Assembly (NCBI RefSeq): GCF_000620505.1 | Contig: NZ_JIBC01000006.1 | Location: 372,001-436,000, forward strand | Length of the DNA stretch: 64,000 nucleotides | Source of the DNA: Sulfitobacter sp. 20_GPM-1509m | Lineage (GTDB): Bacteria; Pseudomonadota; Alphaproteobacteria; Rhodobacterales; Rhodobacteraceae | Direction of reading: 5' to 3' | In this document: piece by piece, positions 37,517 through 46,432 of the stretch | How positions within the stretch are numbered: the first letter of the stretch is position 1 | Layout of the letters: each line of letters opens with the position of its first letter | Translations under genes and position numbers: made by a program | Notes under the pieces: generated by a model | The model's database searches: none | What the model was told of the DNA's origin: nothing | The model's input: the letters and a program-made list of their open reading frames with translations, nothing else

Positions 37517-38550
37517 GTCACAGGCTCCAGCCCCAGCGCCTCGATCAGCGCCTGTTCCTGCGGCGGCAGCTTTGACGCGGCGCGCAATTGCGCCTGCATC
37601 TGTTGATATTCGGGCTGCGCCAGCAATGCGTCGCGCTTGGCGATGTGGGCCGCAACCGCTTCGGCGTGCAGGGCGGCGATCTCCGCGTCTGCCATCAGCC
37701 CGGCCATTTCTTTGCGCAGGGGGGGCAGGTACTTCTGGATCGACGTATCCTCCCACGCCGCGTCATTGCGCTCGCGCCAATATGTGTCGTCAAACGCGCG
37801 GTTCTCGCGGTTTACATCGCCCCGGTCGTTCTTGACCAGATAGCTGTCCAGCGACCGCAGCGCATAGTGGTTCAGCGTCGCAAACTGCCGCGATCCATGC
37901 GCCGGAAACCGGCGGATGCGCCGCGGGTTGGCCGCCACCAGAAACCGGTGCGGCACGGGGCGGCCCGACGCATCGGTCCACGTGGGCCGCTTGCCCTTGG
38001 GCAGCTTCTCGCGGAAAAACGGGCGGTGCGCGCCATAGTATTTCAGCGGGAAGTCCGCCCGCACCAAAGTCTTCACCTCAACCGCCGTCTCGCCACACCA
38101 CAGGTCGGGATTGTGGCTGCGGGTGAACTGTTCGATCACCGGACGGTCCGCGAATGCGTCCACGTCGTCATTGGCAAAGAACTGGAAATTCACGCTGATC
38201 GCTTGCGGATTGCCGCAGGCGTCAATCAGGGCAGGGATTGTGCCATCGCCCACATGGATGTTCAGGAACTCGTCCACATCCGCAACCCAGACCCAGTCAG
38301 CACCCGCAATGATGTCCTGCGCCTTGGCGTCCTTCAACGCCTCCATCTGGTAATTGCGCCCCTCGGCCGGGTTGGGCAGGTGCCGCACGATGCCGCGCGT
38401 CTGCAGCGCATCCAGCAGCCGGTCAGTGCCGTCGGTGCAATCGTTGGAATAGAAAAGAAAATCCGTCACGCCCAGCAGACGGTGAAAGGCGATCCACTCC
38501 AGCAGGAAAGGACCCTCGTTCTTGACACAGGTTACGGCTGTTATGCGCAT
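37513..38550 (-). CDS. glycosyltransferase family 2 protein (Glyco_tranf_2_4 type)
   Basis: A 345-residue cytoplasmic glycosyltransferase that opens the glycan cluster. The N-terminus MRITAVTCVKNEGPFLLEWI and the donor motif ADVDEF (90-95) are clear. A downstream block FFANDDVDAFADRPVIEQFTR resembles those in the related cluster proteins. It is paralogous to the GT2 domains at 32720 and 34494. The upstream gap leads to a divergent MoxR gene; no promoter is obvious by eye. Confidence 0.85.
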   Translation of the reverse strand: MRITAVTCVKNEGPFLLEWIAFHRLLGVTDFLFYSNDCTDGTDRLLDALQTRGIVRHLPNPAEGRNYQMEALKDAKAQDIIAGADWVWVADVDEFLNIHVGDGTIPALIDACGNPQAISVNFQFFANDDVDAFADRPVIEQFTRSHNPDLWCGETAVEVKTLVRADFPLKYYGAHRPFFREKLPKGKRPTWTDASGRPVPHRFLVAANPRRIRRFPAHGSRQFATLNHYALRSLDSYLVKNDRGDVNRENRAFDDTYWRERNDAAWEDTSIQKYLPPLRKEMAGLMADAEIAALHAEAVAAHIAKRDALLAQPEYQQMQAQLRAASKLPPQEQALIEALGLEPVT

Positions 38551-38763
38551 CCGGGCGCCCCTGCTGTGGACCAGCTCTGGTCACGCTTCATCTGCCTTAT
38601 CCGCCTCTGAACGGGTTGTTGTCGGGGCGATAGGCCCGCAAAACCTCTGTTTTCCCTACACCTTATAATGCCATCCGGCGCAACATGCGTCAACGCCGGG
38701 CGCGCGGAGGACCTTGACCTGACAGGCCAGCGGTGCACGTTTGTCGCAACAAGGGAGAGAGCG

Positions 38764-39672
38764 ATGACCAAACCCACCTCGATCGACGCCGTGCAACAGA
38801 TGCTGGGCGCGCAGGGCTATGTCTGTGACCGCGCGCTGGGCACCGTGGTGTTCCTCGCACTGTCGCTGGGCCGCCCGCTGTTTCTGGAAGGCGAGGCCGG
38901 CGTGGGCAAGACCGAGATCGCCAAGGCATTGGCCTCAGCCTTGGGCCGCCGCCTGATCCGCCTGCAATGCTACGAAGGGCTGGACGCCTCCAGCGCGGTC
39001 TACGAATGGAACTTTCCCGCCCAGATGATCGCCATCCGCACCGCCGAGGCCGCAGGCACCGCCGACCGCGCCGCCCTGCAAGCCGAGCTGTTCAGCAAGG
39101 AATTCCTGATCGAACGCCCGCTGCTGGACGCCATGCGCCCCGACGAAAACGGCGCGCCGGTGCTGCTGATCGACGAGCTGGACCGCACCGACGAGCCGTT
39201 CGAGGCCTACCTGCTCGAGGCGCTCAGCGACTTTCAGGTCACAATCCCCGAACTGGGCACCATCAAGGCCCCCGAGCCGCCCATCGTCATCCTGACCTCG
39301 AACCGCACCCGCGAGGTGCACGACGCACTCAAACGCCGTTGTCTCTACCACTGGGTCGACTACCCCGATTTCGACCGCGAGATGGACATCCTGACCGCCC
39401 GCGCGCCGGAAGCGGCGGAAAACCTCAGCCGCGAGGTCGTGGCCTTTGTCCAGCAACTGCGCACCGAGGATCTGTTCAAGAAACCGGGCGTGGCCGAAAC
39501 CATCGACTGGGCGAAATGCCTGCTGGCGCTGGACGTGCTGACCCTCTCGCCCGAGGTCATCGCCGACACGCTGGGGGCCGTTCTGAAATACCAGGACGAC
39601 ATCGCCAAGCTCCAAGGCTCCGAAGCCAAACGCCTGCTGGATCAGGCCCGCGCCAGCCTGGAGCCGAGCTGA
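38764..39672 (+). CDS. MoxR-family AAA ATPase
   Basis: A 302-residue AAA ATPase of the MoxR/CoxD kind. Walker A is GEAGVGKT (43-50) and Walker B VLLIDELD (133-140), with ILTSNRTREVHDALKRRC as the sensor and arginine-finger region. ATG 38764 follows GAGAGAG. MoxR ATPases act with VWA-domain proteins as chaperones that mature metal-enzyme complexes. The VWA partner follows 59 bases downstream with a GC-rich element in between. Which enzyme this pair serves is not shown in the window. Confidence 0.92.
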   Translation: MTKPTSIDAVQQMLGAQGYVCDRALGTVVFLALSLGRPLFLEGEAGVGKTEIAKALASALGRRLIRLQCYEGLDASSAVYEWNFPAQMIAIRTAEAAGTADRAALQAELFSKEFLIERPLLDAMRPDENGAPVLLIDELDRTDEPFEAYLLEALSDFQVTIPELGTIKAPEPPIVILTSNRTREVHDALKRRCLYHWVDYPDFDREMDILTARAPEAAENLSREVVAFVQQLRTEDLFKKPGVAETIDWAKCLLALDVLTLSPEVIADTLGAVLKYQDDIAKLQGSEAKRLLDQARASLEPS

Positions 39673-39674
39673 TG

Positions 39675-39723
39675 CTTCTTTTGGCCCCAAATATCCCGGG
39701 GGACCGGGGGCTGGCCCCCGGGG
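39675..39723 (-). repeat. GC-rich palindromic intergenic element, copy 5 (reversed)
   Basis: It lies between the MoxR and VWA genes. Read on the minus strand it has GGGGGCCAGCCCCC, then CCCCCGGGATATTTGGGG and CCAAAAGAAG, as in copy 2. Confidence 0.6.
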
Positions 39724-39731
39724 TCTGACGC

Positions 39732-40991
39732 ATGGTCGAACACCTCCCCCTGGAACTGCCCGAAAACCCGCGCCTTGCGGGCAACATCACCCATTTCGCC
39801 CGCGCCCTGCGGCGCGCGGGCCTGCCCATCGGTCCGGGTCGCGTCATCGACGCCATCCGCGCGGTCGAGGTGGCAGGCTTTACCGAGCGGCGCGATTTCT
39901 ACTGGACCCTGCACGCCTGTTTCGTGAACCGCCCCGAACACCGCGTGATCTTTCGCCAGATCTTCCGGCTGTACTGGCGCGATCCGCGCTATCTGGAACA
40001 TATGATGGCCGCGATGCTGCCCGCCATTCGCGGGGTGCAGGAAGAGCGCGCAGGGCAGGCCGGTGAAAAACGCGCCGCCGAGGCGCTGCTGGACGGGGCC
40101 GAAGCACCCGACTTTGACCCCGAACAGGACGAGGACGACGGCGAAACCCAGATCGAGGTTGATGCCAGTTTCACCACCTCGGCGCAGGAAAAGCTGAAAA
40201 CGCTGGACTTTGAGCAGATGAGCACCGCCGAGATGGCCGCCGCCAAGCGGATGCTGGCCCGGATGCGTCTGCCGGTCGAACCGATGCCCACCCGCCGGAT
40301 GCAGGCGGCGCTGCGGGGCCGCGTTGACGCCGCCAAGACCCTGCGCGCCGCCATGCGCACGGGCGGCGAGGTCCGCGACATCGCCCGCCGCGCGCCGCGC
40401 AAACGCTGGCCCAATCTGGTGGTGCTGTGCGACATCTCCGGCTCGATGAGCCAGTATTCGCGGGTGGTTCTGCATTTCCTGCACGCGGTCAGCAACGCCA
40501 AGGGCGCAGGCTGGGCGAAGGTCCACGCCTTTACCTTTGGGACGCGGCTGACCAACATCACCCGCCATCTGGACCACCGCGACGTCGACGCAGCCCTGGC
40601 CGCCGCCGGCGCCGAAGCGCAGGACTGGGAAGGCGGCACGCGCATCGGCGAATGCATCGAGGCGTTCAACCGCGACTGGTCACGGCGCGTGCTGGGGCAG
40701 GGCGCCGTGGTGCTGCTGATCACCGACGGCCTGGACCGTGGCGCGCCCGAGGTGCTGGCCAAACAGATGCAACGCCTGCACCTGTCGGCCAAACGGCTGA
40801 TCTGGCTGAACCCCTTGCTGCGCTGGGACGCATTCGCCCCCAAGGCCCGCGGCATCGCCGCCATGCTGCCCCACGTGGACAGCTTTCGCGCCGGCCATTC
40901 GATCGCCTCGCTTGAGGAACTGGCCGAGGTGATCTCGCGCAAGGACGACGTGGGCGAAAAGGCGCGGCTGATGGGGCTGATCGGGAAGTAA
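39732..40991 (+). CDS. VWA domain-containing protein (CoxE-like)
   Basis: A 419-residue protein of the CoxE/YehP VWA group. The metal-ion-dependent adhesion site DISGSMS is at 234-240, in the C-terminal VWA domain; residues 1-120 are helical and an acidic linker lies at 121-145. It is the usual partner of the MoxR ATPase just upstream, with which it forms a chaperone pair. In other bacteria such pairs accompany CO dehydrogenase genes, but none is present here. Confidence 0.9.
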   Translation: MVEHLPLELPENPRLAGNITHFARALRRAGLPIGPGRVIDAIRAVEVAGFTERRDFYWTLHACFVNRPEHRVIFRQIFRLYWRDPRYLEHMMAAMLPAIRGVQEERAGQAGEKRAAEALLDGAEAPDFDPEQDEDDGETQIEVDASFTTSAQEKLKTLDFEQMSTAEMAAAKRMLARMRLPVEPMPTRRMQAALRGRVDAAKTLRAAMRTGGEVRDIARRAPRKRWPNLVVLCDISGSMSQYSRVVLHFLHAVSNAKGAGWAKVHAFTFGTRLTNITRHLDHRDVDAALAAAGAEAQDWEGGTRIGECIEAFNRDWSRRVLGQGAVVLLITDGLDRGAPEVLAKQMQRLHLSAKRLIWLNPLLRWDAFAPKARGIAAMLPHVDSFRAGHSIASLEELAEVISRKDDVGEKARLMGLIGK

Positions 40992-41079
40992 GCGCCACAT
41001 AGGGGCTTGCCGACCACACACGACGCACCTGCACTCCGGGCTCTGATGCTGCTGCAATATTGCCCGGTCCCAGCGGTGC

Positions 41080-41262
41080 GTGACCTTGCCACAAAGGGCA
41101 GCGCCCGACCGCGGGTGGGCGCCGATACCTAGGTGTGTGCCGCTTTATTTCTATGCTTTGGCGTGGGGTTTCTGAATCGCAAGACGGTGAGAAAGCGCCC
41201 GCCCATGGGGCGGTCGGGCGCTGCCCGGCGGCACTGCGTGCCTTGATTCCGGGCTTTGGTGG
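41080..41262 (-). repeat. structured intergenic repeat, type A copy 3
   Basis: A reversed copy of repeat A1 in the gap after the VWA gene. The core (41223-41254) has the same outer arms GCCCGG/CCGGGC and inner arms GGCAC/GTGCC around GCA as copy 1. Nothing else is recognisable in this 384-base gap. Confidence 0.85.
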
Positions 41263-41375
41263 TTGGGGTTGGCGTCTGATGTCGTCGCGGCGAATGTCTG
41301 GTTTGAGCCCAGACCTACCCTTGTTAGAATCTAAGGAGTGTTCATAATAACTTTGATACCAACGGATCTAACACC

Positions 41376-41678
41376 ATGATTTATGCATTCTGCGCCTCTG
41401 TCATCTTGGCTATCATTTTCTCTTCTGTAGTTGCGGGGAACAAATTTCCGACAGCGGCGCGTTTGCCAATGCAATGGGGGTTGAACGGTAAGCCTACATG
41501 GTCAGCGCCGCGCACCGCTGCACTTACATTCACGCCAGTCTTGGCAATTATCGTCACAGGCTTTCTTATCGTTGTCGCGGGGGCTGCAACTCATATCGCC
41601 GCAATAGTGGTTATCTTGTTTTTCGCAGCACATCTCCTGCATCTATGGCTGGTTTATCGGCATTTGATGCAGCCCTGA
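41376..41678 (+). CDS. small membrane protein, DUF1648-like
   Basis: A 100-residue protein with about three hydrophobic helices. The short block LPMQWGLNGKPTWSAPR resembles the DUF1648 motif found in membrane proteins of the SdpI group, where a Gly-x-Pro stretch lies between helices. The gene is somewhat A+T-richer than its neighbours. Function unknown; it may be a toxin-immunity-type membrane protein, but the resemblance is weak. Confidence 0.6.
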   Translation: MIYAFCASVILAIIFSSVVAGNKFPTAARLPMQWGLNGKPTWSAPRTAALTFTPVLAIIVTGFLIVVAGAATHIAAIVVILFFAAHLLHLWLVYRHLMQP

Positions 41679-41733
41679 AAGGCCGCAAAGTCCGCCCCCC
41701 CTCTAAGCCTCGACCACACCGTGGGAGACCATC

Positions 41734-42038
41734 ATGCATCTTCACGAATTCGCCATGGGCATCGGGATCGCACTGCTCTATATCATCGCGGTCTATGTTA
41801 TCTACGGCACCACCCGCGCCTTCTGGGGCGGGCGACAGACGACCGAGACAAAGGATATGGCGGGGTCATCACCTTTCGCGTGGGCTCGCTTCAAGGGCTG
41901 ACCCTGGCGCTATTCTCGCTGTATGGCGGCTATACCGGCATGATCATGTACGTGATTTACGCCTTTTCCGACCCGTTTTCCCAGCCGGGGGCCTTGCCGC
42001 CCACGGCCTTTACTCAATTGTTATTGGGGGAAATATGA
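41734..42038 (+). pseudogene. apparently frameshifted small membrane protein gene
   Basis: One frame from ATG 41734 encodes MHLHEFAMGIGIALLYIIAV and stops at 41901. A second frame, overlapping it from about 41860, continues with VITFRVGSLQGLTLALFSLY and GMIMYVIYAFSD, ending at 42038. Joined, they would make a membrane protein of about 100 residues with three hydrophobic stretches. Each part is hydrophobic and plausible only in its own frame. A one-base indel near 41850-41870 is the simplest explanation. Sequencing error is possible. Confidence 0.5.
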
Positions 42039-42074
42039 CAGTATTAGCAGACGGGGCCGCAGCCCCGCCCGAAT

Positions 42075-44234
42075 TCATGCAACCGCTGCGGCAAAGCTGG
42101 TGCGGAACACCTGTGCCAGATCGGCCAGCGGGGCCGACACCGACCCGAACTTGACCTGATCGCCACCGAATTTGCCGACATAGTTCACCGGCACACCGGC
42201 TTGTCCGGCGGCTGTCATCAGCGCCTCGGCCTTGTCAAAGTTGCAGGCGACCAGATAGCGCGCCTGATCCTCGCCAAACAGCGTCGGCGTGTCGGATGCG
42301 TCCAGGGTCACGCCAACGCCGGTCTTCTCGGCCAGCTCGAACGCCGCCAGCGCCAGACCGCCATCGGAAAGGTCCGTGCAGGCGGTGATCAGATCGCGGT
42401 TGTCGCGGATGAACTGGCCGTGCTTGGCCTCGGCCTCCAGATCCACATGCGGCGCGTCGCCCTCGATGCGGCCAAAGACTTCGGACAGCAGCGCGGACTG
42501 ACCCAGATGCCCCGTGGTTTCCCCGATCAACAGGGCCACATGGCCATCGCGCACATCACAGCCGATGATCTCGTCGCTGTGGTACAGGATGCCCACCGCG
42601 CCGATGGTCGGCGTCGGCAGAATACCCTTTCCGTCGGTTTCGTTGTAGAGCGACACGTTGCCCGACACGATGGGCATGTCCAGCGCGGCGACCGCTTCAC
42701 CGATGCCTTTGATCGCGCCGACGAACTGGCCCATGATCTCGGGCTTTTCGGGGTTGCCAAAGTTCAGGTTGTCGGTTGTGGCCAAGGGCTTGGCCCCCAC
42801 GGCGCAGAGGTTGCGATAGGCTTCGGCGACGGCCTGTTTTCCGCCCTCTACGGGGTTCGCCTTGACATAGCGCGGCGTCACGTCGGACGTGAAGGCCAGC
42901 GATTTGTCGGTGCCATGAATACGCACGATGCCCGCGCCCAGACCCGGCGTGCGGGCGCTGTCGGCCATGACCATGGTGTCGTATTGCTCGTACACCCACT
43001 GTTTGCCCGCGTAGTTGGGCGACGCCAGCAGCGCGCGCAGACCGTCGATGGGGTCGATCCCCGGCACATCGGCCAGCGGTGCGGCGGCAGGGGTCTCTAC
43101 CCACGGACGGTCGTATTCGGGCGCGGAGCTCGCCAGCTTCGACAGCGGCAGGTCGGCCATCGTCTCGCCATTGTAGACAATATGGAAACGGTCCTCGGGG
43201 ATTGTTTCGCCAACGATGGCGAAATCCAGGTCCCATTTGTCGAACACCGCCTTGGCCTCGGCCTCAAGCTCGGGGCGCAGCACCATCAACATGCGTTCCT
43301 GAGATTCCGACAGCATCATTTCATAGGCCGTCATCTGCGTTTCGCGGACCGGCACGTTTTCCAGATGCAGGCGAATGCCCAGCTTGCCCTTGTCGCCCAT
43401 TTCCACGGCCGAACAGGTCAGACCAGCGGCCCCCATGTCCTGAATGGATATCACGGCACCGGTCGCCATAAGCTCCAGCGTCGCTTCCATCAGGCGCTTT
43501 TCGGTGAACGGGTCGCCCACCTGCACCGTGGGGCGTTTGTCTTCGATGGTGTCATCAAATTCGGCCGACGCCATGGTGGCCCCGCCGACGCCGTCGCGGC
43601 CCGTCTTGGCGCCAAGGTATACGACAGGCATACCAACACCCGAAGCCGCCGAATAGAAAATCTTGTCCGCATCCGCCAGACCGGCAGCAAAGGCGTTCAC
43701 AAGGCAGTTGCCATTATATGCCGGGTCAAACCGCACTTCGCCGCCCACGCAAGGCACGCCGAAACAGTTGCCATAACCGCCCACACCCGCAACCACGCCG
43801 TTGACCAGCTGGCGCGTCTTGTGGTGCGACGGTTCGCCAAAGCTCAGCGAGTTCATCGAGGCGATGGGCCGTGCGCCCATGGTGAACACATCACGCAGAA
43901 TGCCGCCCACACCGGTGGCAGCCCCCTGATAGGGTTCGATATACGAGGGGTGGTTGTGGCTTTCCATCTTGAACACCACGGCCTGTCCGTCACCAATGTC
44001 GACCACGCCTGCGTTCTCGCCGGGGCCGCAGATCACTTGCGGGCCATCGGTGGGCAGGGTGCGCAGCCATTTCTTGGATGACTTGTAGGAACAATGCTCG
44101 TTCCACATGGCCGAGAAAATGCCGAGTTCGGTAAATGTCGGTTCCCGCCCGATGATCTCCAGCAGCCGCTGGTATTCATCGATGCTCAGCCCGTGGCTGG
44201 CGATCAGGTCAGGTGTGATTGCTGGTTCGGTCAT
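42075..44234 (-). CDS. purL: phosphoribosylformylglycinamidine synthase subunit PurL
   Basis: A 719-residue ATP-dependent synthetase of the small PurL type, which acts with PurQ and PurS in purine synthesis. The N-terminus contains [18 protein letters not shown], with the conserved His, and [27 protein letters not shown] is the ATP-binding block. The length fits the bacterial split form. ATG 44234 is the usual start; an upstream extension reads into the neighbouring terminator. Confidence 0.95.
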   Translation of the reverse strand: MTEPAITPDLIASHGLSIDEYQRLLEIIGREPTFTELGIFSAMWNEHCSYKSSKKWLRTLPTDGPQVICGPGENAGVVDIGDGQAVVFKMESHNHPSYIEPYQGAATGVGGILRDVFTMGARPIASMNSLSFGEPSHHKTRQLVNGVVAGVGGYGNCFGVPCVGGEVRFDPAYNGNCLVNAFAAGLADADKIFYSAASGVGMPVVYLGAKTGRDGVGGATMASAEFDDTIEDKRPTVQVGDPFTEKRLMEATLELMATGAVISIQDMGAAGLTCSAVEMGDKGKLGIRLHLENVPVRETQMTAYEMMLSESQERMLMVLRPELEAEAKAVFDKWDLDFAIVGETIPEDRFHIVYNGETMADLPLSKLASSAPEYDRPWVETPAAAPLADVPGIDPIDGLRALLASPNYAGKQWVYEQYDTMVMADSARTPGLGAGIVRIHGTDKSLAFTSDVTPRYVKANPVEGGKQAVAEAYRNLCAVGAKPLATTDNLNFGNPEKPEIMGQFVGAIKGIGEAVAALDMPIVSGNVSLYNETDGKGILPTPTIGAVGILYHSDEIIGCDVRDGHVALLIGETTGHLGQSALLSEVFGRIEGDAPHVDLEAEAKHGQFIRDNRDLITACTDLSDGGLALAAFELAEKTGVGVTLDASDTPTLFGEDQARYLVACNFDKAEALMTAAGQAGVPVNYVGKFGGDQVKFGSVSAPLADLAQVFRTSFAAAVA

Positions 44235-44323
44235 GCGCCCATGTCCCCCGTGACAGATGTGGCCTGTCTTTATGGCAGCTTGGCGCGCGGGGAAAGGGGG
44301 GAAGGGCCGGATTTGTATGCGGC

Positions 44324-44367
44324 AAAAAGAAAGGCCGTGCTGAGAGGTAAAGAAAGCACGGCCTTTC
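44324..44367 (-). terminator. intrinsic terminator downstream of the 44413 gene
   Basis: A perfect 13-bp stem (GAAAGGCCGTGCT/AGCACGGCCTTTC) with a 13-nt loop, followed on the minus strand by TTTTT. A second G/C hairpin (GCCCCCC/GGGGGGC, 44379-44397) lies between it and the stop codon. It ends the secreted-protein gene upstream of purL. Confidence 0.8.
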
Positions 44368-44412
44368 GATATCAAACCGCCCCCCGGAACGGGGGGCAGT
44401 AAGATCTAGGGA

Positions 44413-44946
44413 TTAGGGCAAGGTCAGCGACTTGCGGTCGGCATAATCGCCGCGGCCACCCTCTTCGGACGCCAGAACCATTTCATCCAGCGTAGAACCC
44501 AGTTCGATTTTGCCGTTTTCCAGCATCACGTTGCCGGGCGTTACGGTGATGATCAGGACTTCGGTGTCAAATTTCGCAGAAGCTTCATCCGCCAGGTCAA
44601 CAACCAGCTCGGGGTTGCCCTGTGCCGAGGTGTTCACGTTCTCGATCATGCCGATAACCATGCCGTCGGCGGTTTCCAGGTTCTCACCACGTGCGTTGCT
44701 CAGAGCGCGGAAAGCGTCTTGCGACATTGCGATCTGGTTGGTGTCATACTCGGCGTAGCCATTCGACACACGCTCGTTGGTGGTGTCGTAATGGAACTGG
44801 TTTGAAGCGACGGGGTTCTCGTTGCCACCGTCAAATGCGGGCGCATTGCTTTTCAGATCGGGGTTGGCCGTGTTGTCCTGTGCCAGTGCGGGCACGGCGA
44901 TCAAAGCGGCGATTGTGGCTGTTGTTGTCAAAAACTTGCGTGTCAT
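44413..44946 (-). CDS. secreted PRC-barrel-like periplasmic protein
   Basis: A 177-residue protein with a clean signal peptide (MTRKFLTTTATIAALIAVPALAQ). The C-terminal half (ENVNTSAQGNPELVVDLADE, then VLIITVTPGNVMLENGKIEL) resembles a PRC-barrel, a small beta fold. The middle region is Asn/Asp/Ser-rich. No firm function. It probably sits in the periplasm or is released. It has its own terminator and a long upstream region that includes the candidate small RNA. Confidence 0.7.
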   Translation of the reverse strand: MTRKFLTTTATIAALIAVPALAQDNTANPDLKSNAPAFDGGNENPVASNQFHYDTTNERVSNGYAEYDTNQIAMSQDAFRALSNARGENLETADGMVIGMIENVNTSAQGNPELVVDLADEASAKFDTEVLIITVTPGNVMLENGKIELGSTLDEMVLASEEGGRGDYADRKSLTLP

Positions 44947-45191
44947 GTGTAATACCTTTCGTTTTGCGTTGCTGGTGGGACAACGGCAAAAGCAGGGCGC
45001 AGGTTCCCCTTGATTTTGCTCAAAAATTTTTCGTGATCCGGGGAACTTTTCCATACGGTTGTGCATTCACATGCGCACGCGAGCTATTACGGGCACTTGG
45101 ATAGGGCGACCTGGAGGCATGCCGGGAAATAAAGTTCTGTGCTCTGGCCCGACCCCTTGTGTGGGGTCGACCCCAACAGATGCCTCAAGCC

Positions 45192-45300
45192 AAAAAAAAG
45201 GCCGAGCACGAAGCTCGGCCAAGTCCAACAGGGAGGTATGAAGATGATGCGCCGAAGGCAGTCATCGTCTTCACGGTCGATTTAGGTGCAGCATTGCTGC
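45192..45300 (-). ncRNA. candidate small RNA with anti-Shine-Dalgarno loop
   Basis: The minus strand has an ideal Rho-independent terminator: an 8-bp stem (GGCCGAGC/GCTCGGCC, 45200-45220) followed by eight T residues. Just before it lies ACCTCCCTG (complement of GGGAGGT at 45231-45237), a C-rich segment able to pair with ribosome-binding sites. No protein gene explains the terminator: the LysR gene ends 130 bases upstream of it. The 5' end is unknown; 45300 is arbitrary. A transcript here would be 100 to 130 nt, like alphaproteobacterial regulatory RNAs with anti-SD motifs. The rest of this 411-base gap holds only a GACCCC/GGGGTC palindrome at 45151-45168. Confidence 0.5.
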
Positions 45301-45357
45301 CAAACAAGGCGAATTGTGAACGCCGTGGTGAATGGCCGCTATGCAATTGATGCATGG

Positions 45358-46263
45358 CTATGGTTTTAGCTTACTTTTCAGCTGCTTGCGGTACAAAAGT
45401 ATCTCTTCCTGCACAAAGTCCCGAAAGGCGGAAATGCGCTGCGAGTGCCGCAGTTCTTCGGGATAGGCCAGGAAAACAGGGATATCCGCTGATTCCACCT
45501 GTGGCAGCACGCGGACCAGCTCGGGAAAGTCGTTTGCCAGATAGTCGGGCAGCACGCCGATTCCCAAATTGTGCAGCACACCCTGCAGGACGCCGAAATA
45601 GTTGTTGACGGTCAGCATCGAGTTGACCTCGTAGGTCAGCAGTTCCTGAACCAGGCTGACGCTGGCGCCGACTTGGGCGGAATCTATATTCTGGCAGATC
45701 AGCCGGTGATCCTTGAGGTCACCAAGGGTTTCCGGCGTGCCATTTTCCTTCAGGTATTGCGACGACGCAAACAGGCACATCTTTACTGCCATCAGCTTTT
45801 TGCGGATCAGGTCGGCCTGGCTGGGCTCTTTCATGCGAATGGCCACGTCGGCCTCGCGCATCGGCAGGTCCAGCACCCGTTCCTCCAGCATCAGGTCGAC
45901 ACGCAGGTCGGGGTGCTTGGCGTAAAGCTTGGGCAGGCGCGGGGCCAGCCACAGGGTACCGAACCCGGTTGTGGTGGTCACGCGCAGGTCGCCAAAGACT
46001 TCTTCCTCGCTGTCGCGGATGCGTGCGGCAGCGGCATCCAGACGCTTTGTCATGGCGCTGGTCGCGTCAAACAGCAACTCGCCCTGTTCGGTCAGGATCA
46101 GGCCCCGCGCATGGCGGTGGAACAGGGTGGCGGCCAGCGATTCTTCCAGTCCGCGAATTTGACGGCTGACCGCAGACTGGCTGAGATTCAGCCTGTCGCC
46201 GGCATGGGTCAGGCTGCCTGCATCTGCCACGGCATGAAATATTCTTAGCTTGTCCCAGTCCAT
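45358..46263 (-). CDS. LysR family transcriptional regulator
   Basis: A 301-residue regulator. The N-terminal winged HTH (residues 1-60) reads DWDKLRIFHAVADAGSLTHA then LSQSAVSRQIRGLEE, and a periplasmic-binding-protein-like effector domain follows. ATG 46263 is preferred; a GTG one codon earlier is possible. It is divergent from the indolepyruvate ferredoxin oxidoreductase gene with a 169-base gap that holds a clear inverted repeat, so it probably controls that gene and itself. Confidence 0.92.
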   Translation of the reverse strand: MDWDKLRIFHAVADAGSLTHAGDRLNLSQSAVSRQIRGLEESLAATLFHRHARGLILTEQGELLFDATSAMTKRLDAAAARIRDSEEEVFGDLRVTTTTGFGTLWLAPRLPKLYAKHPDLRVDLMLEERVLDLPMREADVAIRMKEPSQADLIRKKLMAVKMCLFASSQYLKENGTPETLGDLKDHRLICQNIDSAQVGASVSLVQELLTYEVNSMLTVNNYFGVLQGVLHNLGIGVLPDYLANDFPELVRVLPQVESADIPVFLAYPEELRHSQRISAFRDFVQEEILLYRKQLKSKLKP

Positions 46264-46338
46264 CACACCGCTTTCTGATCGTTAAGATCACCCTATAGTA
46301 AAAGACATGGAAACCTACCACTCGTCAAAAGGCCTGTG

Positions 46339-46350
46339 GCGAAATTTCGC
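46339..46350. promoter_or_regulatory. 12-bp palindrome in the LysR-iorA intergenic region
   Basis: GCGAAATTTCGC is a perfect palindrome 94 bases before the oxidoreductase gene start. It could be a second regulator site or part of a promoter. Confidence 0.4.
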
Positions 46351-46364
46351 AATATTCACTATAC

Positions 46365-46383
46365 AGGTCATAGTTTGTGACCT
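46365..46383. promoter_or_regulatory. predicted LysR operator
   Basis: AGGTCA and TGACCT form an inverted repeat with a 7-base spacer, and the centre fits the T-N11-A LysR box (T46368, A46380). The arms extend further with A/T matches (ATACAGGTCA versus the complement of TGACCTATTAT). It lies between the divergent LysR and oxidoreductase genes. Confidence 0.6.
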
Positions 46384-46432
46384 ATTATCAGGCTAACTTG
46401 CGATTAAATGTTCCAAACTGGGAGGTGCGGAT

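Noticed and set aside
45095-45185. Possible tRNA-like or tmRNA-like fold around the GGGGTCGACCCC palindrome
   Set aside because: No TTC-type T-loop, no anticodon arm in the right place and no CCA end. It is a simple palindrome.
45238-45288. Tiny plus-strand frame of 15 codons behind GGGAGGT
   Set aside because: The GGGAGGT lies directly against the ATG, too close for initiation there, and the peptide is Ser/Arg low-complexity. The minus-strand RNA explains the conserved-looking bases better.
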